Shown here one piece after another: positions 14,216 to 27,273 of a stretch of 64,000 nucleotides of DNA. Both the position numbers and the translations under genes were made by a program. The notes beneath the pieces were generated by a model. The model did no database searches and was not told where the DNA came from. It was given only the letters and a program-made list of their open reading frames with translations. Each line of letters begins with the position of its first letter. Within the stretch, counting starts at the first letter, position 1. The stretch spans positions 10,995,807 to 11,059,806 of the forward strand of contig NC_085052.1 in assembly GCF_963662255.1 (NCBI RefSeq). Reading direction: 5' to 3'. The stretch is from Cinclus cinclus. Taxonomy: Eukaryota > Chordata > Aves > Passeriformes > Cinclidae.

Positions 14216-14480
14216 TTTGTTGGAAGGCACTGCCCGGGATCCTCTTGTCCAGCTGCAGCTTGAGCATGTACTGCCAATGTCAGTAGCTCAGGTCAACTGT
14301 GGCTCTGTAAAAAAAAAAAAATCTTATAAAACTGTTAGGATAGGGATGCCACACCTTCCCTGGTGGTCAGTGCCAATAAACTCAGGAAATTCTTTCCTAA
14401 TGTCCAGCCTGAACCTCTCTGGACATGGTTTGTGACCATTTCCCATTGCTCTGCTCTCTGACAGTACTAAGAGCATCCAC
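14216..14480 (-). mobile_element. CR1-type LINE 3' fragment
   Basis: Reverse-complement CR1 signatures appear in order on the plus strand: GTTGGAAGGCACTGCC with GATCCTCTTGTCCAGCTGC, AGGGATGCCACACCTTCCCTGG, then GAAATTCTTTCCTAATGTCC followed by AGCCTGAACCTCTCTGG. A run of 12 A at about 14310-14321 interrupts it, probably a later insertion or expansion. It is a truncated non-coding remnant; the limits are approximate. Confidence 0.85.
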
Positions 14481-15178
14481 AGATCATCTCTGTCTCAAAA
14501 AAATCAGAGTATTTGAACTAAGGAAGATACAGTCCTAAGCAGATGTATATAATCTCCCTTGAATAACTCAAAATTACAGGAACTTTTTGTCTGTAAATGG
14601 TCTGGGGCTATGGAGCAGATTTTGGTCAGGGAGACTGGGAATCACAAAAAGGTAAGATGGTCCATACAGAGTCATGTATTTCTCACTGGGAATCAAATAC
14701 TTCACGATTAGGATGTGGAAGGGTCTTAGGCTCCGTGATGTCTTTCCAGCTCTCTGTTCAGCAGGCCCAAGTTTCTGCCATAATTTTCCCTGTCTGATAA
14801 AGCAAAGACTTTGCAAATCCTTGCACCTTTCTCATTAGATGCAACTGCTAGTGGTTATATTGCCAGTAATGCTTAATGATTCTAACACAGTCCAAGCACT
14901 GTTTACTAAAAGTCATCCCAACCAACTAAACCATGAGTCTGGGGGTTACACAGAAGTAGAAAGTGAAGTCACTAGCAGAGGGCTGCACTGAATCACTGTT
15001 ACAGCAAATTGTTCTCTGTAATTCCTCACAAACCCTTCATGGAGACAAACATTCACTCTAAGAATAGATTTCTTGGTGAGGATATTTTCTACAAACCTGA
15101 TAATATCAGCTTAATATCAGCTATAAAATGCATGCAGAATTTCTTTTATATCAGGGATATGATTGTTTCTAGGAATTA

Positions 15179-15195
15179 TTTTTTTTTTTTTTTTT
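15179..15195. repeat. Poly-T tract
   Basis: A homopolymer of about 17 T, followed by GTGGGTGACC. No retroposon body is recognisable beside it. Confidence 0.85.
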
Positions 15196-18100
15196 GTGGG
15201 TGACCTTGCACAATATTATTCAAGAGAAGTTTTTTCCGGGACTGAAATAGAGTTATAAACATGTCTCAGCTTTATATATATATAGGTATTACAAAAACTA
15301 ATAATTCTGATGATGCCTTTGAATGGAAAGAAAATCAACTTTGATTACTTGCCAAATGCTGCTGGAATATTGTAAGATGTGAAGTTATTTATTCATTCCA
15401 AGTTCCCTCATTTAATTTGTTCTCAGGAAAGAAATTCTTGTTCTTGGGCATTTTCTTTTTCCTGTTTCTCTTTTTTTCAGTCTCTTCTTCATCTGTGACA
15501 CGAAAGCATTTTCTTTGCAGAGACATTACTTTGTTAATTCATGATTATTCATTTGAGACACTACTTTCCTCAGCTTCTGTCTGAATGTCTTTATTTCATA
15601 CTCTTTCTCACATTTTGAAATTACAATATAGTACTTAAAAAGTACTTGCATTTTTCCTCTTCAAGAAATAAAATAAATTAATAAAGAGGTCAGACAACAC
15701 CATTTGCAGGTGTTTTTTTCTGTGTGAAACAATTGATATTATTATATAAAAAGAAATGGAATGAGATGACTTTTACTGAAGTCCTTAGGGAAATAATTCA
15801 ATAAGCACTCTTATCAAAGTCTAATAATGGCCCTTCTGCTGCCTGTTTGCTTTGATGAAGCTGATAATAACAGAAATCTACATTTATTTGCATTTTTTTC
15901 CTGCTAAAATTCACTGAGTCATCTCCAAATGTAATTTTAAACACATGTAGATTTGTGAGTTGCATTAAGTATAAAGAGATCAGGCACAAACTCATGAGAC
16001 CCAGTCCCCAGAGCTGTGCTTGACCCCCTGCATTCTTTTTGGGAGTCACCAGACATGAGTTTTCCCCTCTGTTTCAGGTACCCAGTCAGACTCAGAGCAA
16101 CAAGGGTGCATCAAGTGAGAGGACTGAGTGAGCTACTAAATTAATGCTTTTGCAGCTTTATAGAGGCAAGCTACAAAGATGCAGTAAGGAAGTAGAAAAC
16201 CCTGCAAGTTAAGTAGGAATCTACCATAGCTCCCTTTTCCAGGATCATGTCTCTGTCTGGAAACACTAAATCACTAACACCTAAACCTCAGAGTCCACCC
16301 CACAACCCAAGCTCCCAAAGGTTTCATACAGGAGACAGAAGACTGCAGTAGACATCAAGCTCTGGTTCAAGCCCCATCACCAGCTAAAAACCAACCTGAC
16401 TGCTGCCAAAATCTGAAAGAATCCAAACCAAATGTTTGTGCCTTAATTTTTGTCTACTTTGTATATCCTGGTTCTCAGTTTGAAAATACAATTTTCCGAA
16501 CAGCAAACAACTGTTGCAACGGATGTGATAAAAAAGGAACAATTCTGGTTTGGAAAACAGTTTTCCTAAGGAAGTTTTCCAGAGAAAACAGGTTCTCATT
16601 AGAATACCAAGGGGTTTGAATGCCTCTGCTCAGATCTAAAGATGGCTTCAAAGATATAGTCCAGGAGAAATCACCACACTGCAACTGGCACAGTCACATC
16701 CTTCTTACCAAGATTTCAGCATAATACTCTTGATAATCTGCATCATTAGTTCTTCCTTCTCTTACTTTCTTTCATTTCTATAAATCCCTCCTTGTCACAC
16801 AGCTACTGCCTGCAACAAGGCAACAGCTGCTCGTGCTAACTCCATGTGCTTTATTCCACTCCTCCAGTGAGGATTCTGTATTGACTCAGTTCTCTTCCTC
16901 TTGAGAGCCCAAGACAGACTTCGTGGCTTCCAAAAACTTCCCCAATCAATACCTCCTGAGGTCCCTGAAGTGCTGTAATCTGAATCAAGGTCTGTGAAGC
17001 AAAACTGAAAATGAGCTCAGCAGGGTTTAGCTACAGCCTGTTATCTGTCACAGGAGGGTTAGGTTTTTTGCTGCATGGTTTGGGGGGTTTTGGTTGCTGT
17101 TTGCAAGTTTGTTTTTCACTAACTTTCAGTTCTCAAAAGTCAGCTCCTGTTTCTGAATCTTCAAGCTGTAGCTGCACACCACAAAAGTGTCAATCAACTT
17201 CGAGCTCAATAATAAAAATGTTTCTGATTTCTTCAGATCTCCCAGAAACAAAACATGGATCTAGGCTGAAAGAATCTAATTTTATGTGTTTAGCTTGATT
17301 CTTGTCTTTCACTGCAATTTGAATTAATTGTTGGAACAGAGAATGAGTTGATGTTAAGGTGGTATATCTTTACAGGACAAAGGAAATGTTCAAGAGATTT
17401 TTTTTTTCTAGTCCTCAAGGAATGATCCATTAATTTTAAGGCTTCATCAAGAAGCTTCCCTGTAGCATTGTGCTTTTTCCATCCAGTCCCTCAATCGCAG
17501 CCAAAAATGTCCATAAGATATTAGGAAATGTAAAAGATTTTCCAGTCAGAAAAGTAACTCCAGGTTACATGGTTTTACTAACACAAGTACAGTTTTAGAA
17601 TATATTCACAATGGAATTATTCTTGTATTTTTGCACACATAGCTAAGAGATGACCACTGTCTTATGAAGATTCATGCTCAATTATTATTGTTTGGTGAGA
17701 TAACCATATTTACATTTTGGCATTGCTTTGATATCTGAGAAAATACATTTTGGGTATTGCTGAATTGTCTCTGGAACACCCAAAGAACCAGCAGGAGATT
17801 CTCCTGTATAATCTCTAAAGTTTGCCTTTATTCCCTGGATATGTGTAAGTCATCTTGCACTATCAGGTGGGAGCTGGCAGTATTCTGCTTCCTCTCTGTC
17901 TGACACAGATTAACTTGCATTAAATTAAACTTGGCATTCTGTGCATGTAACTGTCCCCAGTAAACCAGAGTTCTGCCCTACGTGCCCCAAAAACAAGAGC
18001 AGAATACAAGAACACCCTCACATCCCTGGCTCTGAAATGTGGGCTTTGTGGCTCTGATAGGAAAAGAGTCACAATGGAGGGCTCTACAAGTAAATTGTCA

Positions 18101-18647
18101 TCTTGTCTGAGATTAGGAAATAATAACATAATATTTTCCATTCTTGAAATATCTAAATCCAGTAAAAAACATCTTTTTCAAAACAAAAAGCCATTTGACA
18201 CTGTTTTATTAAAGGAAGATTATGGGGCCAGATTTTTCTGGTTTTACAATTCAGAAACAAGAATTTAAAAGGATTTTTCTGTCCAAATCTGTTTTAATTT
18301 TGATGGTGACTTGCATTTTTCATAATGCAGTAAGATGGAAATAATTTCAGACTCTAAAATATTTAGAAGAAAATGTCTTATTGAGATGAAATATTTTAAA
18401 AATTTTATTTAAAAAAAAAAAAAGGAAGCTGCTTTTGTGGGTCAGTCCAGTATCAGGTCAGGATACAGCCATGGACATGAGAAAAATAGATGAATTGTCA
18501 CCTGGCTCACATTAATTTGAAAGTCTTTTCTCTCTTTCTACCCTTGCCCTTCAGAATAAAACTAAGTGTGATTGGAGAAAAATGCAATCTTGTAAAGCTA
18601 TTTCTGGGTATTGAATATAACTAAATCTAGAACTTGACCATCACTTT

Positions 18648-18722
18648 GTTTTTCTTGGAGCTTTTTGGTGCTTATTTTTTGGGTTTTGTTTGTTTTGGTT
18701 TTGGGGGTTTTCATTTATTTTA
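18648..18722. repeat. T/G-rich low-complexity stretch
   Basis: Irregular TTTTG and TTTGG runs with one GGGGG, without a fixed period. Low-complexity sequence only. Confidence 0.7.
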
Positions 18723-21700
18723 TATTGTTTAGATTTTAATTGAACAGTTTCCATAATCAGGCTGTTTCTGGAAACTTTATTTTCTGAGTCAGGGTCCAAA
18801 AATAAAAGCCAGCTCGAAGCACATTCATCAAGCACCATGAGAAGGAACATTTGTAATAAGTGATACTATTGCAGTGAGCAGGGCTTAAACAAAACTGGGA
18901 GATGCTATTTCAGTACTGTGGAGTCTATCCATCCTATTCCTCTATGAATAGTTGTAATGGTGAAAAAATCACGATTAGATTTGTTTGTGCTTCGTGTGTG
19001 GTGTCTGTATTTTGTACATCTGTCAGTGTCACTGGAAATAGCTAATTCATGTGCTCTCTGCCTGAAACTACTGTAACAAATGTAAGTGTACTGAAACAAA
19101 TGTTGTGGCTGCAATATAAATCCTGGTTGATGAGTTTTAGTAATAGAAACACAGGGAGGGTGTTGCCAGCTGCAAGACCAGATTCTGATAAAAACTTCAG
19201 TGGCTCACTTTACTCATGTTCAAAAAGATTTAACAGCAACCAGAGTTAGCCACATGGAACTCATCTCTAGGTTCAGCCTGGGTGAAATATCAAGGAAGAC
19301 AAAGACAGAATCTAGTTTTAGGGGTATAGGACAGTCACCCCAGGGGTGTAGGCTGTCACCCCAGGCAGCAGTTCAGGGAACGTAGGAGTGGGAGTTTCCA
19401 ACTCAGTTGTCCCACAAGGTGCCCCATCTCATTTTTCCCTCTCTCTTCTGCCCCTGTCCCATGCCGACATCTCACAAAAGCTTTAATAGGGATTTATGAA
19501 CACTTATTTTTTAGAAGCACTACTGTGAGCCTAATGCAGCCATTCCTTTACAGTGTTAGCTAACAAATCTGCATGGATTTAACAGGGAAGGTCTGGGAAA
19601 GGGAATGTTGTTCTTTTTGGCAGAGTGAGGACGACACTTCCTCAGCACAGACTGCTAAGGAAGTGGATGTGGAAGGAGTCACAGCAACCAAAAGGGCTCT
19701 GGCTTTATTCAAGTTCATGACTCACAATCCAGAAGAGGCACTATAGGTTAGATCCCTCCTTAGTACTAAAAAAAATGATATTTTGTAGCCTCTGTTATAG
19801 ATTTGGAAAGCCAAGTTGAGGATTCTATTCCCACTCCAGACACTTAAAATCTGAGTTGTCTGTTTCTCACTAAAATCAGCCTGTACTGAGAGGACTGTCA
19901 GGGAATGTTTTCCCTTGCTTGTCTCAGTGCTGAGGCACCAAACATTTGCCTCCAGCTGAGAATTCATATCCCAAGTCCCAAGTTGCCTTCACTGGCCATA
20001 AAGGGGAGAGCTCGTGTAAGGATAGTAGGAATATCTGGGTGGGCTGCAAAGGATTTTCCCCAGAGGAGCTCTGCCTGCCCCAGTGCCTGCCATGAGAAAG
20101 GTGAAGAGCGCTGCTCAGCCAAGAGCCAGTGCTTAGCTCTTGTCTCATATTTTAGGACATTTTGAATTCTGCAGGTCCATCCCCTTAGAGGCTTACATTT
20201 CCCGTGGGTATTTGATAGTTATCCCTTGGTTGCAGTGAATAGTGAAACTGTGGATTGTAGGCATAAACAAGGAATTTTTACACCGGTTTCTTTGTAGTAT
20301 GGGTGAATTTAATTTTGCTTAGCTGAAAGTTAGATGCTTAGGCTGCACTGCTATCCACAGCAAAACACAGGTATATGCAAGATTTCCTTAGCCTAGATAT
20401 CTAACTTTTAGGCAGATGGCTCTAACTCAATGTCATTGATATTTTTGAATGCTCCAAGAGAGATTGCAAAGTAGTTTCACACCATTATCCTCTCCCACCA
20501 CACTTACATAGTAGGGCAGTCCTGCTTTTTGAAGGGAATTTCTTCCTCATTTTCCCAAGAATGGCTAAAGATGTCCTTAAGGTAACCATTTAAAAAATAC
20601 AGACACAGGAGGGAGAAAATGTGTGGATTGATTCAGTGGGAAATACAAACACATTTAATTCATTTCTTCTGGAGTTTTTAAGCTCCCTATAGGATTGTCT
20701 GTTCATACTTCCTTTGGTGAAGGCTTAGAAATCTATTTAGCCACTGTCAAATATCATGGACTAAAAAAGATACATACCTGTGGTTATGATTAATTCCTCC
20801 CATATAATCAACCATCTTCTCTTGTTTGCTGAGAGGAATGGACTCTTGCGCACTGACTGAAAAAGCACACTGTAATTTTTTGTAGCTGCTGCTTTGATTT
20901 GTGTTGATTTCTCTTCTCTAAGCCTGGCAAATATATTGCATATGAGTATGCATAAGTCGACAGCCTTTGTCTGACTTGGAAACAAATGTCTGCTTGTTGT
21001 TCCAACAGTTTGTGGGACAGAAATTCAAGTGGCATAAATCAGTTTGTCTTCACAGATTGAAAAGAAAAACCCCAAAATAATTCTGGTTTGTAGAATTAAA
21101 ATATATGAAGTTATACATCTTGGACCTTCATCCTTTCCCTCTTTTTTGGTCCTTTTTTAAGAAAAGCAACACAATTCACACATTTCAGCAGAGACAAAGT
21201 CACTTTTCTGAATCCGTGTTTAGAAGGACATACTCTGCATCAGCAACTGACTTGTTCCAACTGGATCACTGGCAGTAGCAGATAAGTTATATTAAAATTT
21301 TAATTGTATTTTGTCATGAATACAACTGTTTTGCATCAGTCACTATAGAAGCTACATTCAACTATTCTCTGCTGGTTTCTGGACAAGAGAGGCCTCAAAT
21401 TTAATTAGAAGTGTGAGATGAAGCCAAGAATTTGATAACTAACAGCAATTCTGATGCAGCTAAAACCCCAAAAAGGAGAACTGTGAGAGATAAGATTCCT
21501 TTTAAATAGAGGTACTAAATGCAATTTTGCTTTTGCTGATGGAAGATGCAAAGGTAAATGCCATCTCCATCATACAATCCCAAATTATTCTGCTTGGTGG
21601 CAATATAATTTCAGTCATCTTGAGACACTTTCTCTTCAAATTCCTGCCACAAAATGATGTAAAGTAAGTTTATTTGCATAGCTGATAAATTATGAGGGAT

Positions 21701-22897
21701 CTGATCTCAGCTGGTGTGGTGACTCAGTGATCATGACATTCAAATCATAAATTTCTGACAAGCAAAGAAATTAGCACAAGGAAAATTTCAGCTATTTAGC
21801 AGGTGTTAAATTTAGGTAGAGGATAGCAAAGTACAAGGTGAAGAGTTTATGGGAAAGAAAGGCTCAAAATTTAAAGAAAATCTGACTTTTTCAGGAAAAA
21901 TTGACTATAAAAGTACAAACATTTTTCTGACAAATATCATAAAGATCGATGCTAATATCTTTCTGGAATAGTGATCTCAACTTTGGAGATAAATTTACCT
22001 CACACACAGGTGTACCTGAACTTTCCCTGTTCCACCTAGCTTGGGAGTTGGTGTCACACCACAAGCAGACATGGTACAAACCCTTTGGGGCTTTTTAATG
22101 TGGAGTCAAAAATCTGGTCAAGCCAGTAGCCCTGTCATGACTACTGGTACCTTGGAAGTCAGATTGCAATTGTCTTGGATATGTGATTGTCTAAACTGAT
22201 GTAAAAATAACATTTTTTGACATACAAATCCAGAGGTGCATCAATAATCTGGTCATCCTGCCTTTCAAAAAGGCTTTGTGTTGTTCAAATTAGCCATGCT
22301 AAACCCTGCTGCTGGAAGTGGGACCAAAACATAAAGACTGCCTGAGATTCAATATGTGATCTCTAAATAAACACTAACGCCATTGACATTAGGGAACCCA
22401 TCTGTTTCTTTATTTCTTTACCACTACAAAATCTATGATATGTGATTGTAACAGATGTTTCACGTCTGCAAATGATGATATGCTGCATTATTAAACCAAG
22501 AGGGTCATTAAACTGAGTCGTAGGCACTTCTTCAGTTTGTAACTGCAAGATCATCAACACATAACCTTAGAGTTATGGAAAACCTTCTCATTCCTCTCCT
22601 GACTCAATGTGTAACTCATGCAACAAACACTCAGCAAATATCATGAACATCTCCATTAAAGCTTGATAATGCAGGAGTGCCTGTAGGCATCTGTACAAAT
22701 GTCTGCACTGACGTGTCCTCACGACTTTTTTGCACGAAGCAATTCTAGGGTTAGCTGCAACTTGAACTAGTCAAATAACAGCTGCCCACCTAGATAAGAA
22801 TGTGAATTCTGTACTGTTTTAAGTAATAATATTGGGTTGGTCTATTGCTTGTTATCAGAGAATTAAACAGGAATCCCTGTTAGAGCAAGGTTGTGGT

Positions 22898-22926
22898 TTA
22901 TTATTATTATTATTATTATTATTATA
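22898..22926. repeat. ATT trinucleotide microsatellite
   Basis: About nine perfect TTA units followed by TATTAATTC. Confidence 0.93.
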
Positions 22927-23891
22927 TTAATTCTAGATTCTTTTTGTCTCTACCTTTAATCAAAACCTCATCACAAAGGGTTTTTCACATGTATCTGCCT
23001 TCATTACAATTCTATTCACACAGTATTCTTTCCTATTGGAACTGCTGCAAACATATTATAGCAGCATAGATTTCCACAAATACATGTATTTTTTGGCTCC
23101 CTTTGGATTGAAAAATGTCTATTTTCCATTTTCAAATATCATGTATGAAGCTTTTGCTTTGTCTCTGAAAAATGACTGACAGAGTAACATGAGCCCAGGA
23201 GTGAAGCAGTTTTCATTGAAGGATAATATTTCTTTATTGAAAACTTTACAAAAAATAAAAAGGAAAAAAGAAAAGAAAAGAAAAAAAAAAGAACTGGCTC
23301 CAGTCCTTCAGAGATCCATTTAAATTCTTTAATTAAAATGTATCTCCTTATTTAGCAGGATCTTTGGGATTCTTACCCATAAATTTTCATTGTAAATTTT
23401 CATAAATGCAGTGATATTAAGGGCAGAGTTCCTGGGAAGTCTAAGGAGAATTGAAAAATAATATTTAAGGACACTATATTCAGTCCAAGCAAGTAATGTT
23501 AAATTCATGTGAAAAGCATGAACACTCTATGAGTTAATCACATATATCACAGTCAAATATTTGAATAAAACATTTACTTGTAAGTTTATTAGTATTTATA
23601 TGTGCATATATACACTGGACGTGACAGCCTTGTTAAAAAGAACAGAGAAGGAATAATTGTCCTTTTGTCCTCAGCCATTCAAAACTGTTCCTTTTAATCT
23701 TTTTCTGGCAAAAAAGCAATTATTTCAGTTCTGTCTTGCAATAGTACTTGAGTTTACAAGCATCTTAAGATGTCTGTAAGCATTGATTTTTGCAAAACAT
23801 TAATGGTTTGAAAGCACTTGAGGTTGCACAGATGTTCCCAGGGAAAGATATTTATACAGAAATATTTAATCACTTTAACCTGGAATATGTG

Positions 23892-23976
23892 ATAATATAT
23901 ATATTAAAATATATTTTATTAATATATATTAATGTATTAATGTAATGTATATTATATACGTATGTAATATATATTT
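23892..23976. repeat. AT-rich palindromic tract
   Basis: Nearly pure A/T sequence made of overlapping self-complementary words (ATATATAT, TTAATATATATTAA, TATATTATATA). Several hairpin registers are possible. No coding potential. Confidence 0.85.
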
Positions 23977-26900
23977 TTTTCTTTATTTTCAGGGGGGCAG
24001 GAAAGAACAGTTATAAACACTGTGATCTTCTGGACAAAGATGAGACAGGAAAACTATGCTTACATATATCAAATGTAGTGAGAAGTTGTACAAGCAGCTG
24101 CATGTCTCATATGCACATTTCCAAAAATCCAGACAATTCACTCTAGGTGGCAGTCTCTTTTGTCAAAATGGCCAGAGCAAGTGAGGATTGAATCTAACAA
24201 ATCTTCCTTGCTCTATAGTAGCTTATCTTTCAGAAGAGAGGAAAATATAGATCACTGGAAAACTGTGACACTACTCACATCTCAATTTTTGTTGTTCTGA
24301 AGCAAGTCCCACCTGATTATCTCAAAGTTGCTTATCAAAAATGACCTGTACCCTAAAAGGGAATGAAGACATTTGAACAAAAAAAAGGAAGGCTGAGACA
24401 GGCAGAGCTGGGAGATCTCCAAAATTCTGACCTAGAATATTTTCTTGTAGATTACACCGTGTCCCCAGAGGACATCAGGGAGGTGCATCTTTCATTGTGA
24501 TTGACAGACAGAGCTCAGACAAGCAGTGCTTTTGTTTCACTGAAAATGCTCATGAATAGTTATTTCCATTTGTCCATCTGCCCTCCTTTGTTGTGCACAG
24601 AAGCAAGGGTCTCTTCCAGGTTTATTTCAGAATGACTCCTTGGTCTGTATCATCTCTCATGATATCCTCTCCTACTTCTGTCAGGTGTGTTTGGAAGGGT
24701 CCCGTTTCTGTTGTGGATGTAGCATTTCCAGCTGGCCTAAACACAGATATGATTTCCACATCCTGAGGCAAATATCTCTCCACACTAGTGTGTGCTGCAC
24801 TCATACATCCTTTTCATGGAAAATTAAATAAAGCATTAGCAATGGCCAATGTGTAACCAATACATAATGTCAGTGCTCTACTGGAAATATTGTACCTACC
24901 AGTAGCTTATTCTGGACTACAAGCATCAGTACATCTGATGCTTGTGTCTCCACATTCCTCCATGAAGAAAAATACTAATATTACAGACTACGAAAGCAAG
25001 GCCAAGACATTGCCTGTGGTACATTCAAAAAACACGTGACCTTGAAGTTACATGGGCCTGGTGCTCAAAAACCTGTTCTGTGAGGATGAATTTGTAAAGG
25101 AAAGTTTCTCCTAGCAGTGGAAATTTAGCCAGCATGTGGGCAGTAAGCCTCTGACTTCAAAGACTCAGTTTCATCTCCACCTGATCTCTATAAAAGAACA
25201 GTCAAATGCATCTGACTGAGAATTTTTTGGAGATGTAAAGTCAAGGTAGATGCATTTTTCCAATATTCAAGCTAGTAAATACTGTCATTATATGAACCAC
25301 TGGGTGTTGCTATAGTTGACCAACTTGGAAGCATTTCTATTCATCTGGACTTTTAAAAATATGCTGTATGGCTGGCTGATGAAAAACTTTGATTCAAAGT
25401 GTATTTAGATGCAAAATCATGGGCAGCATTTCCCCAAAGCCTCTTGGAAGAACTGGAATATAGTATTTCTATTTTCTTTACAATTGTCATGTTGTGATTT
25501 GCTTTTGAATGAGGAGGGTTTTTTTCTTTTTTTTATTGTTACTTCTCCTTTAGAAGTTGCCGTCTTTCTTAGAAGAGATTGTATTTAAGATCAATAGCAC
25601 TGGACTAAATGATCCCCTCTGCTTTGATATTGAAGCTAATCGTCTCTTGCTTGGCCTTTGAAACCTTTCAGGACTCTTCTATGCAGCATTATAATGACAG
25701 AGTCCTTAACATGAAACTTCTAATCTGTTAGGAAGTGGATTTCACAGGCTTTGTGTGACTAACTGGCAAGTTTGTTTGTATATTGCATGAGCCTTAGCTA
25801 CCAGCTATTCTTCCTCAAATATTCTGGCTGCATAAAAGGGTTCCATTTTAATATCCATGCATTTATACAAAGAGTTCAAATTCACCAGGACAAAGTTTCA
25901 CAGGTGATGTGTCTTCCTTGTTATTCCAAGAGTTTTCTTGTACTGTTCAGGTGCCATAGCTCCCCAAGCAGTGCCACAACCCCTTAACCGAGCCTGCCTG
26001 TCCTCTAACCCAGAGTGCAGGAAAGTATAGCACTGCAAGATCACTGTAATTTTTAAACAGAAGGATTGTTATACCCTGGACACTTCCCACTGGGCACCAT
26101 TTCTTCTACAAGAACTCTCAATCAGACCCGTCCAGTGTCATGCTGGGAATCTACAGCAGAGTCTACACAGCCCCCAAAACCTGACTTATGTTCTGCTCCA
26201 TCTTAGCATGTCTTGTGTCTTCCCAGACAGGCTTCTCATCAAGACATAAAAAAATACTGCTGTATTCACCAGGGTGACAGCTTTTCCCTTCTTTCATTAG
26301 TTTCCTGTCCCTAGACAGAAGAATTTACTAGCCTTAGGTTTCCCTAGGCTCCTCTCCAAAGTGTTTGCTGTTATCAGGATTTTTTCCTGGGTTATCAGGG
26401 TAAAGAGCTTCATTTTGCAGGGCTCTACAGTTTCCTTCTGCAGAGATGTCTCTGGAGACACACATCAGAAGGAGCAGCCTCTGGTGGGGATTCTTAACAT
26501 CCCATGCGCAGCACAGGAGGAAATTTGGGGACAGTTTCCAGGTGATGCAGTAGTACCAAATCTGATTTGTGCACTGTAAACATGATTTGCAATTCAACAT
26601 CCTGGTTTTTAATAGAAAAAGTAAATAAGATTGGGCTGACTTTTGTTAGCACAGACCAACACAGTGAAAACATGGCCATTCAGGGACTGTGGAAGTTGCT
26701 TCTTTATCAGCTTTACTTTTGCTCTCCAGTCTCTGTCCTGACAGAGGCTTTGCTCTTTGCCAGCCAAGGCAAAAAAGAGTACAGAAAGGTGTCTGAAGAG
26801 AAATTGATACTGCAGGCAAGAAATAAATTTTGGTGCCTGGGATTTATTCAAACATTAAAGTCGTACATTCTTTGCAGCCTGAATTTGGAGAAGGAATCAC

Positions 26901-27222
26901 AGAGCTGATGAAATATCAGACCTGTGTTTTCCATGTCTGCTTTTGAAAAGGGAAGTCCTACTTTTTGTGGATGACAGCACAGTGTGGTGTTTCATTAGAG
27001 ACCCCTGAAATTTCACCTTGTCTCCTTATCACCACCAGTCAGGTGTGAACACAGGAGTTGCAGATGAATTAAAACTCCTTTTCCATAGGGATGTGGGCTT
27101 CCAATCAAGTTTACAAATGACCTGAGAAATCTCATTATCCAGTGAAGTCTAAATTGTGACTGCTCAAGTGGACTGTAGTGACTGTCCATTCTCTCTTTAT
27201 ATCAAATATAACTTGATACAAA

Positions 27223-27273
27223 TTTGGAACTGATGTAAGTTTGGAACTGTTTGGAACTGATGTAAGTTTGGAC
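27223..27273. repeat. Tandem duplication of 27 bp
   Basis: TTTGGAACTGATGTAAGTTT starting at 27223 recurs exactly at 27250, an offset of 27 bases. A partial third word (TTTGGAACTG) sits at the junction. A small local slippage event. Confidence 0.9.
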
